The notes under the pieces were generated by a model. It ran no database searches, was not told the origin of the DNA, and worked only from the letters and a program-made list of their open reading frames with translations. A stretch of 64,000 nucleotides of DNA from Branchiostoma lanceolatum. Lineage: Eukaryota > Chordata > Leptocardii > Amphioxiformes > Branchiostomatidae. The translations under genes and the position numbers were made by a program. Location: the NCBI RefSeq assembly GCF_035083965.1, contig NC_089728.1:18725955-18789954 (forward strand). The letters run 5' to 3'. Position 1 is the stretch's first letter; each line of letters starts with the position of its first letter. Shown one piece after another: positions 47,711 through 59,525 of the stretch.

Positions 47711-47893
47711 CTTCATATATTCCAAGTTCACAATCGTGTAGTCTGGTTTTCCATATTTCTACTCGATGTTTGTGTCGTCCAGGTTTCCTCGCTCGGGCTC
47801 CAGGTAACCAGTGTCTTTCTTCAGTTTCTCCAACTCCTGTCTTGCTTTGGTGACGTCACTCGCAGGACAACCGATGCCCCATGACCCTGATAT
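47711..47893 (-). pseudogene. Pathogen-related gene exon 1 fragment (copy D, displaced)
   Basis: 183 bp co-linear with exon 1 of copies A-C and keeping the donor AAG|GTAAAC. The start ATG is now ATA (47891-47893), a Leu codon became Pro, and GGG TGG became GAG TAG (stop at 47759-47761). Homology to the 5' flank continues beyond it to about 48480, interrupted by the hAT-like element. This is the missing 5' end of copy D, 12.7 kb from exon 2, or part of a fifth copy. Confidence 0.88.
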
Positions 47894-48071
47894 TCTTGTC
47901 TGTCCTTTGGTATTTTTTTGAAGGCAGATATTTTATATGCAATGCAAATATATGGACATAGACTTGTATAGGCATGTTTTTGTACACCCTTTTGTGAGGG
48001 GGTCTGTAACGTCACCTATTGTCGATGAATATATATTCTGGTTGAGATATATGCAAATACTTTGCCCATCG

Positions 48072-48394
48072 CACCCTCCCGAACAGGCCCGCTATCGCTC
48101 GGTAACGTTACCTCCCATAGTGGCCCTGCCCTTTCAAGCCGGTAAAATCGCTTCTGGCGACGTCACCACCAAAACAGCTTTCAGCCAATCAGAGGGTTGG
48201 ATTAAGCTCATCTAGAGCAAAAGCGCAAAGGACGCTGGGATGCTATCAATCAATCAGGTTACGTCTTACATCGCTACTTTGGGTTCAGAGCAAAATAAAC
48301 GACTGTTTGTGCCAAATAAGGCTAGCTCATTAATCATTCATGAGGTACTGACAATAACGCCGCCAGAGCGATAGCGGGCCTGTTCGGGAGGGTG
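48072..48394. mobile_element. hAT-like MITE with 8-bp target duplication
   Basis: 323 bp with termini CACCCTCCCGAACAGGCCCG and its inverted copy (27 bp or more, through CTATCGCTC). Flanked by GCCCATCG at 48064-48071 and 48395-48402, an exact 8-bp duplication as made by hAT transposases. The empty site can be inferred from the paralogous 5' flanks of copies A-C (TTCGAATTGGGATTC near 16140). No transposase frame. Confidence 0.93.
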
Positions 48395-48402
48395 GCCCAT
48401 CG

Positions 48403-50450
48403 AAGTTGGATTATATCCGACAACTGCGATTTACACAATATGTATGACGAAAATCCTCGCCAAACTACAAAATAATCGTGGATGAGGCAACTTGACGGTA
48501 ATAAGCTGTTAGCTTGAAATGCAGATTGATTTTTCATCGATTCCACTTGAACAAACTTTGATTAGTCGTATTTACAAAAAAATGGTGACTAAAAATAAAA
48601 CACATATCGGACACCCTGCTATCTGATTGGTCAACATCGTGACCTCTGGTAGTATGGTGGCCTCGTTATTTTTTTTGTGCTGTTGTTGTTGATTACAGTT
48701 GTTGACTCCTAGTCTAAAGGTTCTGGATTGCGATACCTAGTTGGTTTCAAGGCAATTAGCACTTATCAGCTCGCGACTCAGGTAAAAATCAGTACCTATC
48801 GTTTAGGGACAACTTCCCGGATGGGAAGTAAAGAGTCTAGTGTAACAGAGTAGCATGTTGGGCACGTTAAAGAACCCACCATGCTTAGCGACAACACTAG
48901 ATGCTTCCCGGTGCGAGCGACACGTTGGCGACCTCTCTGTGATTTGACACCGCGCAAAACGAATTTCATCGATAAAAGACGTATCTTTTTACGCTTTGTG
49001 TGTTTTGTTGTCGCTTTAGTCATACTTGCACGCTTTGCATGATGTTACCAAGATGAAGTCAAGGGTAACACAAATCCAATTTAGAACGCAGCGAGGCCGC
49101 CAACGTGTCGTGGGTCCAGTGAGAAAGGGGCTTTAACGTACACAACCTCCATACCTCAAAGCTTAATTTTACGTTATTATATGCCGTCAGACCGGTTCGC
49201 TCGTTATGTGCATGTGTGTTCTGAGCCACAGAAGTAGGGACGGTCCCATGTCATGGACGGTCGTATAGTATTTCGTTCGATGTGCAGTGTTATGACTTGT
49301 GTTGCGACTAAACTAAACATTTGTCAAACACTAACGGCTGAGAGAAAAAGGTTCTTGTCTGGTACAGTTACGGTGTAGCGAATTATTGGCAATATAATTC
49401 ATTTCGGTGTCATTTCAATAAATATCATGACTAGATATGCAACCCCATACAAGTATGATACCCTCACATATTCATGGCTCTAATCATTATTATCTTTTAT
49501 TTACAGTACAATTATTCAACCGCAAAACACATTGAGATATTTTGTGGTACATGAAATTCGTGCTAGGTAAAACATGTACCACAAAATCTTTTTTTTTTAT
49601 TATTTCTCTCTTAACTTACATGTCTGAAATGAAATATCAAAACCATTAAAACTACTGAGATGAAAAGGACGTCTGTCACAAGCCTTATTAATAACATGTC
49701 TACAGGTTGTCTACACTTGTTCGTAAACTTACCTGAAACGTGGGATTTTCATGCAGTAGAGGTTTGTATCTGTTCACGCGACCTTCATTATACAACAGAG
49801 GTCAAACCACGAGGTCACAGTTACAGAAGAAACCACTGTCTGAAAGGGGTCAACGAAAAAAATCTAATCAAAGAAACGAACTCAGCTAAAAGTTGACACC
49901 TTTACTGATTTTTCTGCATTTGTATCTTGGCAAATCTCTTATTGTTAAACATTTTTATTACCTCAGTGGTATGTATAGTCCTATGGTCCAGTAGTCTTAG
50001 AGGTGGGGTCATTGCCCGCAGCTAGTATCAACGACAAGACGTTATGTAACTTACTGCTGATTATTTATAGCTTGCTTGCGTTAACTTGTGAATAATAGTG
50101 AAGTATAGATTATGATTTGCAACGTTATAGTATATGGGGCCAAAATATACCCCAAACCATCTTCTGTGTTTTCTTTCATTTCTGTAACAACAGATTGCAA
50201 GATGAGATACATATAAGAACCTGCTCAATGAACTCGAAAATACCCGACTTTTTCTTACAACAAAGACAGAAGGCCCATATTTGTACTTCAACTTCATGGA
50301 AGTTACTTCAGATTGAAGGTCGGGGTGCATGCAGATAGATACTAAGCTTGCAGAGTGTCCAAATGACTGTTCAAATGACTGTAAGATGATCATATTTCAA
50401 AGTCAATGTCTAAAAGAAACACACCGTTTTTTAAACGTTACGACACGTGG
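48403..50450. other. Flank of copy D, then intergenic DNA
   Basis: To about 48480 this is copy D 5' flank. Beyond that no gene is recognised. A hairpin lies at 49532-49592, where GATATTTTGTGGTACATG pairs with CATGTACCACAAAATCTT. A minus-strand stretch 49732-49850 is bounded by splice-like sites (CCTTTCAG and CAG|GTAAGT) but has stops in all frames, so at most it is a UTR exon. Confidence 0.4.
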
Positions 50451-53214
50451 CTATGTTGTATTTCCGTGGAAGCCTCGAAACATCACTTTGGGTTGTGTAT
50501 TGCCCCGTAACATTGATTTGTACTCGGTGGGGTGTGGGCTCATTACCCGCACACCGTGGCCTTTTCCCGCCGAAACTAGCCACGGGTGAACGGCCTCCTC
50601 TTGACAACCACCTGTTCCTGACGTCATCCCAATGGCCTTCCCTGACGACTCTACGTTTGCACAATCGTTACTAGTGCTCCCTGTTCCATCGTTGTTTACG
50701 CTGCTTCTTCCGTTTGTGAACGACGTTTTTTGGACGATTTTTGTGGCACGACGGTTTCCTGAGGTGACGTCAGATATCCCGTCAGTCCCTGCGGCCTGGC
50801 CGAACATCATGTTGAAGGCACCGCCCTGTCCGTGTGCTAGCGATAGGTACGTTTGAACCTGGGGTTAAAAACAGTAAATTGATTAAAATATTTCCCCAAC
50901 TTTTGTCAGGCTTTTCATTTGACAACGTAACATTGTATAGCCTGGAACCTTCCTGTAGTTCGTACTAGAGTAGCATACGTAGCCAGTTGATACTATCTAC
51001 CATTGACAACATTGTATAGCCTAGAAACAACTTCCTATAGTTCTATTAGATTAGTATAAGGCTACAGCAAGTAACTTTTATGGATGACATCCTCTGCAGA
51101 CTCCAAATTTAGTGTGCGCAGGCGAAAAAAAACAACGAGGGCAAAAAGATATCTACATTTCTAAACTTGAATACCATAAACCATGTAAGAAGAATTAAAG
51201 CGATAAAACATGGTATTATAGGCAACAAGTCTTTTATCCCTTTATTCAATAAAAGAGTAGCTAATACTGATGTCAACTTTAAAATCATTATGAAATTTAG
51301 ATCCGGGTTTGTATAGCACATCAAGAACGCAGAGAGAAGGTTTCCGTACACTGTGCTGGGCATTTGAGTCTCATGAGTCATGCGGCAGATTGACTGTGAC
51401 TAAATAATGCTGGCTCTGCTCACTTCGAAATCACCATTTCTACATGTGCAGATGCCCTTTTAAGGCATCTAGAACGTTAACGTTTTTGCAATGGATCAGA
51501 CAGACGTTTGAAACATATTGCCCCGTTTTAGGTATATTGACGATTGCCAAAGGCTAAAAAAAGGTTCAAAATCAGTCGAAAATCGATATCAATGCGTGCG
51601 CTAATGTCATCCATAAAATTTACTTGCTGTGGCCTTAGAAACAGTAAGCTATAAGTTGAAAGGAAACGCAAGCAATATTAGGGTCCGAAAATTGGATTTT
51701 GAATCGAAAGTTAATTTATTTAGTAATTTCTGCACATAATTAGTTCAAACAACATTTTCACAATGTAAAGCAACGGCCATTATGCAAAAATATGCGGTCG
51801 TTGTGATGTGAGACTCACTGAAAATCGTGGCCGGAGTATTTGTAGGCTCGCAAAACTAAGACTAGTAAGAGGATTATCGTACAGCACGATTTTGCGCGGT
51901 TTGAAAATGCTCAAGATCAAAATATGAAGTTATTATTCAAATGTGCTAGACAATCTTTGTAAATGTCACTACCATAAAGATTTCAGCATTTCTTTTCTTT
52001 CTATTTTTTGGGGGCTCTAATGTTGCTTTGGTTGCAGGCTTTTCATTTACGACATGTTGGATTTCAATGTGTGCACGTCTGCTAAACACGTCAATATGCT
52101 GCTGCTGCTTAACCTTCTCCCTGCTGCCTAACTCTGTAATCAATAGGGTATTGGGTGTCAAACGGCTACTTCAGTGTGCTCAAGGTTAATACAATTACCC
52201 GCCGTCGCTGTGGGCTTCAAATCATAATCATTATGACGTCATTGAAAAGCCTCTATGAGTGGTAACCCATCTCCGTTTCTTATATATAGCGTTTAGGCCA
52301 CACGGTTGTGCAACAACTACACCATGGGCCGGGGTAGTCCACTGGTTGTGGTGTCTGTAGGTAGGAATTAACACTAAGGTATCAGCAAACTGATACAATA
52401 TGTATGGGCACCACAGAAGTCTAGTGTGTTCGCAACATAAAGGAGAAGATAGAAATCACCTGTACTGTTACTGTTCAACCAAAGTGATGTCACTAACCCG
52501 TATAGCAAAAACGCCAATCAGCACGCAAAGCTCTAAGTCACACCAAATGTAATTTTCTATGAAGACAAAATATGATGACTAGTAAACACTCTCGAAGGAG
52601 GCACCATTATATACGGATATTAACACTATGAACACTACCAACTGGATTTGGGGTTAAACGGGCGTTTTGGGGGTCCTTACCCCCATTTTACCTGGACCCA
52701 AGGAGTGAAAAGTGGGTTAAAATAGTGAATTTTCCCTCCTTTTCACCCCCTATTTTGGGTGAGGACCCCCAAAACGTCCGTTTAACCCCAAATACGGTAA
52801 TGTGATCGACTAGTGAAACGCTAAGAAATCCGTGTTATACTGTTAAGGTGAGAGTTTTTTTCACTGATAGATAATCCGCTTAAAGATTAATGTGGAGAAT
52901 GATAAAGTACCCAAGCAATATCCTTGAGTCGTCACCCAACGTCAATGTCTGTACCTGTCTGTCGACTGTTTTCCGAATACTCAACGGAAAATCCGAGTCT
53001 TCCACGTCCACAGACCTTCGTAGACTCTCGTACAACCTCGTAGCGTAGTCTCGTTCCTTCGTCAGCTTTTCCTTCTCTCCGATGACCTCCTCTCTATCTC
53101 TGACGGCGTCCGAAGCGAGCTGCTCCGCTAGACTAGCGCGTTGTACCGCCTCCTGCAAGCGGGCCAGTGCCAGGTCTCTCTCGGCGGTCAACTCCTGGCG
53201 TTGCCGTTGGAAAC
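50451..53214 (-). CDS. Coiled-coil protein gene, two 3' exons (partial)
   Basis: Exon 52955-53214 (acceptor GTCAG|GT, donor CAG|GTACAG) encodes 86 residues of strongly heptad-like, charged sequence (RQELTAERDLALARLQ, GEKEKLTKERDYATRL) ending ...IRKTVDRQ. Exon 50858 down to a stop at 50451-50453 (acceptor CCCCAG|GT) continues in phase 0 with VQTYLSLAHGQGGAFNMMFG, then a Ser/Thr/Gly-rich tail of about 115 residues with no known domain. Upstream exons were not found, so the N-terminus is missing. The tail end could instead be trimmed by another donor. Family not recognised; a cytoskeletal or scaffold coiled coil is a guess. Confidence 0.6.
51060..51634. mobile_element. Harbinger-like MITE, copy 2
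   Basis: Ends GGCTACAGCAAGTAACTTTT and TTTACTTGCTGTGGCC, with ATGGATGACATC / GATGTCATCCAT inside, as in the 24094-24596 element. Flanks are TAA left and TTA right, so the 3-bp duplication may have mutated. It lies in the intron of the coiled-coil gene. Confidence 0.85.
51640..52640. other. Intron of the coiled-coil gene, nothing else recognised
   Basis: No exon with matching phase or family resemblance found on the minus strand. The frame at 51946-52161 is unsupported. Confidence 0.4.
52646..52793. mobile_element. 148-bp fold-back element
   Basis: ATTTGGGGTTAAACGGGCGT plus TTTGGGGGTCC pairs with GGACCCCCAAAACGTCCGTT plus TAACCCCAAAT. The arms of about 35 bp differ by few bases. It lies in the coiled-coil gene intron. 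Confidence 0.85.
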
Positions 53215-53590
53215 CTGACGTGACAAATGTGCACGAACACAAACCTCCATTATTCTCGAATAAAGACGTCATCAACCCAACAAAGGTGACGTGACAATTA
53301 GATATATTTGCCCTAATTGTTATTCCAGACGGAATGAGCTCACACTATAAACATGAATAACTCAATCTGTACAGGAGTCACACGGTATTTTAGAAACTCC
53401 GACAGCTAGGCACAAATAGAAAGAATGAAGGGAACACATCTCTAGTGTTTGCAAACCCTTTTAAAGAAAATGCTTATAGATATCTGACGTTGCCTAGGAA
53501 AATCCAAACATTCTCTTGAAGCACTCCTCTGTAATTACATGGCATTCTCATACCTTGCGAGAGTGCTTAACCATTACTATCATAATGGGT

Positions 53591-53697
53591 CTTTTTTTTT
53601 AACCTTTATTTAACCTTGGAAGTATATAGTATACTCTTCGGCCGAGGCCGTTTTTCAAGAGTTCAAGGGAGAAGGTCAGGGGTCCTTTTAACATACC
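53591..53697 (+). repeat. Dispersed repeat, copy 2
   Basis: Second copy of the 168-279 repeat (CGGCCGAGGCCGTTTTTCAA). Confidence 0.7.
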
Positions 53698-53739
53698 GGG
53701 AAATACAACAAAACAATTTAAAAAAGATAACATTATATA

Positions 53740-54311
53740 CACATACCAACAGGTCTTTTATTCTGTATTCAACCAACGAGGTTTCATATATAATATAAGA
53801 CCTCCTTGATTCAACAGTAAACATGAGCTTGTAGATGTGTATACATCTCAATAGACTAAATACAACAAATGCAGAAACGAGCTTGTTAACGTTGTAACGT
53901 TACCATCATCTAAAGCAACTACACTGGGTATTCATATGCGATGAAACACCTTGTGTATACAGCTCAATTCACTAGAACCAATGACATTATATAATGTCCT
54001 TGCTAGGTCAAATGCGGGAAACAGCTTGTTATACCATCATGGACAGTAACTACACTGGGTATTCATATGCAATGCAACACATTAGACTGTCAACATTAAA
54101 CTGTACATGTACAGCTCAATTAACTAGCCTCCGATGCAGACTCCTCCCGGCTGTTTCTTTTTCAAGTTACAGTTTTTATACTGTTACATTTTTTTTTCTT
54201 ATTACACAACACAGGAAGGACGGAAATATCATCGGAGGGCAATGAAATTTCTTGTGTTTTTTTAATTAATGAGCGCGCTGATGTCATCCATAACATTTAC
54301 TTGCTGTGGCC
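53740..54311. mobile_element. Harbinger-like MITE, copy 3 (left end lost, internal duplication)
   Basis: Shares the interior ACCTCCTTGATTCAACAGTA and TAGATGTGTATACATCTCAA with the 24094-24596 element and keeps its right end (TTTACTTGCTGTGGCC, then TTA). A roughly 130-bp internal segment around CTACACTGGGTATTCATATG is duplicated (53915 and 54050). The left terminus is replaced by the other dispersed repeat. Confidence 0.8.
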
Positions 54312-55207
54312 TTAACATAACACATATAACATCACATGTGAATAGCCAAGGGTTAGGTGGGAGTTGCGGCTTCCCGTTACGTCATAGTTCCCATACGTCA
54401 CTGCCTTTGGCCATGCGGACTAGGAACCATTGTTTTTTAATTAAGTCAAATTTCTATCCGTGCTTGCTTGTCTAAAATATATGTTAAAGTTCACCAGAGG
54501 GTCAACCTAGGCTAGAGTCAGAGTGAAGTAGCATTCTAGAAGAGTTAATTGATATTCAAACTGAAGACAAAAAAGGCCTTTAATTTAGCTACAATAGATA
54601 TATGTTTGCATGCCCTGTCGGTCGTCCGACTCTGCCCTTTGATCAGGTTCCATCTGTCAAACTTTGTACGAGTCAGCGATCGTACGTCAAGATATTATGA
54701 AACATGTTCGTGCACGAGTCAACAGAGTGACGTAAGCGAAACTATGACGTAGCGGGAGGTCCATTTCCCATCAGCCTCTCGGCTACATAACAATAGTCAG
54801 CCCGAGATCAGAGTGCATTTGAGTTTCGTCAGTACTGCATTGTACAACTGACCAGGAAAGTAAAGTAAGTAAATTCCTTTATATTTGGTGCGTTTAAACT
54901 CTGTATGAATATTTGGGCTGGCCGCGGGTGATCACGTGATCACCCGGTCGTGGAACATACAGGTACGAACTGTACTCAAACCACCATCTTTTTTTTACTT
55001 CTGTGTTCTTGTTGAAAATCTCGAATGTCTAGACTATAGATGCTGTTATGTTTGTTTACCGTATACATGGGTGATTTACAATGTTACAGACAACGTAATG
55101 TAGCTTACTTCTGTTTAACATGACGTCACGACCATGATATAAGAGATTAAAATTCGTCAGATAGAATCATATCACATGCACGATATATCTATTTGATCAC
55201 CTGCAAT
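54312..55207. other. Intergenic; possible promoter near 54720-54860
   Basis: TGACGTAA and TGACGTAG CRE-like sites, a GC-richer block (54720-54800) and a donor-like AAAGTAAGTAAA at about 54863 would suit a noncoding first exon on the plus strand. No open frame supports it. Confidence 0.25.
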
Positions 55208-56162
55208 ACTCTGTTGGGTTAAGGCAGCCCAGGCTCGAGCTAAAATTCGTGTTCGAGTTCGGCCGCGTGCCTGGCCAGCGGCTCGGCCGAACTCGAACAC
55301 GGTTCGAAATGTTCCACTACGGAGCAGTTCGGGGGGCGCAAGGTCTATTATAGTACCCAATCATACATCTCAGGTGTACGTAACGTTATATGTACAAAAC
55401 TGTTTTAAAGGCCATGATTCGGATTGTATAACATTCTAAATGTTTCAATCAAATGGTTTGGAAGGTCTCCTCCACGAACATGTGCCGCGCCGAGTCCTAC
55501 TAGCGCTGTTTTGACGGAGGTGTTCCAAATAGAACAGGGGGTTCTATATGTTCGATATGGTGTTCGAAGGGAACGATCGTTACGTCACAGGTGTTGGATT
55601 TCGCGGGAGACATCGATCTGCTTGTGTTGGATCGGGTTATGACTTTTACGACTGTACACGCAGCTCAAAACAACAGACTTGATCTTTGGAGTAATCAGAG
55701 ATATTATTTATTATCGCTTTATTATCAAAATTGTCCGAAGCTATTTTGCACAGATTTTGATTTTCTTAAACTGGGGCGAATTTTTAACAAAATATGACCC
55801 AAAAATAGCGGTTTCCGATGTTTTGGGCCCAAAAAACAATTCAATTGTCATTTTAAACAAAATAGCTTCGGACAAAAATGACTTGTATGGGGTTAGCTCT
55901 CTTCTTGTAAAATATCATGATGAAAGGTGGCGTTACCGCCTGCGCGCGTTAACCCGTGAAATACACAGCTTTTTTTAACCAAAATGTGCATTTCCTAAAA
56001 TCCAGCTGTAGAAAAACTAAATTATCATTTATTTAATGTGTTTTAAGTAGGTCTAAAACTGTGTGAAGTTTCGTCGTGGTGCGACAAGGCTATCGATAGT
56101 TACAGGATATGTATTGATATGTATGGAATAATACTTCCTGGGCCGCCTTAACCCAACAGAGT
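55208..56162. mobile_element. Terminal-inverted-repeat element, about 955 bp
   Basis: ACTCTGTTGGGTTAAGGCAG (left) and the reverse complement of CCGCCTTAACCCAACAGAGT (right) match over about 26 bp including CCCAGG. Inside, a GC-rich hairpin at 55245-55305 contains CGAGTTCGGCC. No transposase domain is recognisable and no target duplication is clear, so the superfamily is unassigned. Confidence 0.7.
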
Positions 56163-56480
56163 GTCTGTCTTGCTCTCTGTCTGAATACCTGTCTGCCGGG
56201 GTCTCTGTCTGTCTGTCTGACTGTCTGGCTCTTTGTATGAATCATTTTCGGTCTCGGTCTATGTCTATCTGACTCTCTGTCTGTCTGGCTCTATGTCTAT
56301 CTGGCTCTCTGTCTGTCTGTCTGGCTCTCTGTCTGTCTGCCTAGGCCCTAGGTCTATGTATGTCTGACTCTCTGTCTGTCTGGCTCTCTGTCTGAATCCC
56401 TGTCTATCTAGGTCTCTGTCTGCCAGGCTCTCCGTCTTTCTTGCTCTCTGAATGAATCCCTGTCTGTGTGGGTCTCTGTA
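56163..56480. repeat. Imperfect (GTCT)n tract
   Basis: About 320 bp of CTGTCTGTCTGGCTCT-type repeats with interruptions. It starts directly at the right end of the TIR element. Confidence 0.93.
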
Positions 56481-56529
56481 GGAGCTGGATTACGAAGCAG
56501 AAACAGTGTCAAAAAGATCGTATACGTTT

Positions 56530-56755
56530 TTTGAAATGGAATAGGTATGTAATTTAGAATGGAATATGTGTTTTTCAAATCGAATAGGTATGTAATTTAG
56601 AATGGAATATGTGTTTTTCAAATCGAATATACAAGTGGTGCTATTATTTTTGAAAGTTGGTATTGTTTTAAAATCTGGTACTATACGATTCCAAAATACC
56701 ATACGATTTCTGTTTGCTATATCATTTCTGTTTGCTATATCATTTCTGTTTGTAC
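56530..56755. repeat. Two small tandem repeats
   Basis: A 43-bp unit (ATAGGTATGTAATTTAGAAT and onward) is present twice at about 56542-56630, and an 18-bp unit (TTTCTGTTTGCTATATCA) nearly three times at 56708-56750. They generate the repetitive C-terminus of a spurious 192-codon minus-strand frame. Confidence 0.85.
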
Positions 56756-57100
56756 TCCGGAAATGACGCGTTCCGCTCCGGAAGTAGGGTAGGGCATACA
56801 TCGGACAAGTTCGTGGTCTCCCACGATGTTGCCGGCCATTTGCTTCGGATAAGTTGTGTTCGTCTTTGGCGAAATACGCCGATATTAACGCACGCCACGT
56901 GTTGTCAGTGTCGCTGTGGACACTTGGACTTAATATCGGCCAGTTACGGTTGGTAGTGACCGTCATTTTGTCGACTATCGCCAACATTGACTCGGGAACT
57001 TTTACGTCTGACAGTGTGGGGGAGGGGGGCGTGTTTTCGTGTACCAATATATAACGGTAGATTTCCACCGGTGAATCCTTACGAAAAGAGGAGATTAAAT

Positions 57101-57605
57101 ATGGAAATTATGGGTAGAAAGTCAACACAAGTTCTGCTGCTTCTCGGACAATTTTATGACAAGATTAACCTTGATTACCCTCGACTTTGGGGTTGGTGAG
57201 CTTGCCGCAAACCGGGCGTTTTGTGTATTTACGACAGAAGGGTAAAAGGGCGAGTCCAGAATGGATGTGTCAAATTAGGGCGTCAAATTAAGGTCGCACA
57301 ACACAGTACGCAGGCCTTGTGTGGGTAAAGTAGTGCTAAAAATCATTGAAAATTGGTAGAAATTCTAGAATAAACACCAGTTATTGGCAACTTGGGCTAT
57401 TATCATACCTACCTATGTCATGGTTCTTTATTGTCCTACAATTTTACTGTCCTATTCATTTAAACTGACTGGTGATGAAAATGAGGTTTCATGCTTCTCA
57501 ACCTCTTTTTTTCTGACTTGCAGGGGATTTAAGCCAACATGTGTATGGTATGGAATTATCTGCACTGTGAGCCCAGAGATCTCAGCAGGAAATTGGAGCT
57601 TATGA
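57101..57605 (+). CDS. Candidate two-exon small protein, unknown
   Basis: Exon 57101-57195 opens MEIMGRKSTQVLLLLG and ends at donor TTG|GTGAGC. Exon 57524-57605 follows acceptor TTGCAG and stays in frame to TGA, giving 58 residues. It is preceded by a CpG-richer block (56760-57060) that could be a promoter, and followed by 1.8 kb of noncoding DNA that could be 3' UTR. No family recognised. Could equally be a noncoding transcript or chance. Confidence 0.22.
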
Positions 57606-59520
57606 AGTTGGAGGGATGCTGCTATCTCTCTTGTCTTGCCGCTCACAGGGAGAAATATCAGAATCGCTGTTGATTTCAATGTTTAGAACTATCCAGGAAT
57701 CTAAGCTAGACGTTCAGATGTGGGAGGTGTGAATTGGACAGAATTACATGTAGTAGTAATGTCAATTTGACATGTTGCAGAGACATATATTTGAACATTG
57801 CAAACTGATGCTTGGGAGAACTAGCAACTCTTGTATTTGTAATTTCCACAACTTTGCATTTCTTAGAGTAAATATAATATCATATTGTATTATAGGAGTC
57901 AAATGGAAGGTGTGATGGTATGGAAGATTGATTAATTGCACACATGAATTTCAATACTTCCTTTAAAGCATATTGGAACATAATGGCTTTAAAGCTACAT
58001 CTGACATCCCTATGCCCCCTGGGTTATCATCACGGCCAGTTACTGTAAGTCCATGATGGTATGTTATGGCTGCTTGTTGCAGCATGGCAGAGAACGGTCT
58101 CTCGTCAATTTCTCATCTTACTAAGTAACCTTGGGCATGTTGCAGCTATGTTCCTTTGTACATGTAATTGATTTTCTGTACGTTGACAGGTAAACATTTT
58201 CTACATGTGCATGATTTTTTACTTAATATTGCTTTAAACCTTTATCCTTGTCGTAGAATTTATCCTTACCTGTCATGACCTTTTGATAGGAAAAGTGCCT
58301 TGTTAAATGTATGAGTTAAGTTTCTGTGATAAAACTGACTGAGCAAGGCATAAGAGATATTTTCTGCCAAGTTAACTCCCTTGAATGTAAAGAAGCTTTT
58401 TTGTACCAGTGTAATTTCTTGGTTCTCGGACTGGCACTCTTCATTGTATTTGCCATGTTTACTATTAAAACATTGAATGAACTGTTCAGCATCTGTATTG
58501 GATTGTTGCTTGACAGTGCCGACCATGCAGTCAGGTACAGATCAACCACAAAATTCTCTTTTCAACACCTGAAAAGCCCTGCCTTTGAAAATTTTATTCT
58601 AAATTTCATTCATCCGGAAACTCTTATCTCAAACATCTCAAAGGTTTGTTTTTTCCCCAGCATTTAACAGTAAGCTTATTCCTACATAATGTTATGGGAC
58701 TATCACGGGGGTTTATTAAAAGTGTTGTATTTTTCATGCTGATCTTACACTCCATTTGTTTCATACAGTAACCAGAGAACCAATAAATTTATTTGGATTG
58801 ATCAATTTGAGTATTACTAGTTTTCTTAGATTTTTTTTATTTGCTCTATCACTGGTAGTCAAGTTTTCGTTGCTATACAGACATTTAGTTCAGCAATTGT
58901 GAATGAATTTTTGCAGTCGTTTTGATGAACAATATGGTCATTTATTACATGGGCCTTCATGCTGTCACCTAATAGTCAAAAGTTCAGATTTAACTGTTGT
59001 TGTAAGGGCTATATGGAGATTGTAAATGTTACTTTCTATTAATAAAAAAACATGACTCACTTAATGTTCCTTATTGTATGTACAATTTTCAACAGTTCAT
59101 ATCATACAAAACTGCTTCACTACCACTGGTTTTAAAGAGACTGGTTCCTTGCCCTAGTAAGAACAATATCCATTAACACCCTATGGCCTCTTTCTGTACT
59201 TTGCAGTGTGAATAGGGCATATAAACATGTAGAAATCCACAGAGAGGCTGTCGAGTGCTATAAACATTAGAAATTCAGGATGTTGGCCTGCAGTTTGAAA
59301 TCAAAACTATCTATTTCAAATTAGGCCCTTTTAGGGTTTTTTTCCACAATGCCTGATCTTATTTACAGAGCTGCAACTTGCAATATATGTTGTTGCGTGT
59401 AGTGCCTACTTTGACTTAGCAATCTAAGGAGCCAGTACAACTTCTACACGACTTTAAGTTAGTTCTATACTCTATCTGGCAGCCAATGTCCCACACCAAG
59501 AGCATGCAGACCTGTGTGAC
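57606..59520. other. Noncoding AT-rich stretch, nothing recognised
   Basis: No exon or repeat identified. The frame at 58326-58667 has a hydrophobic run (FLVLGLALFIVFAMF) but starts at a non-ATG codon and lacks splice or family support. Confidence 0.4.
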
Positions 59521-59525
59521 AATAT

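Noticed and set aside
56490-57068. 192-codon minus-strand frame
   Set aside because: Its C-terminal half is built of translated tandem repeats and the rest has no family resemblance or splice support.
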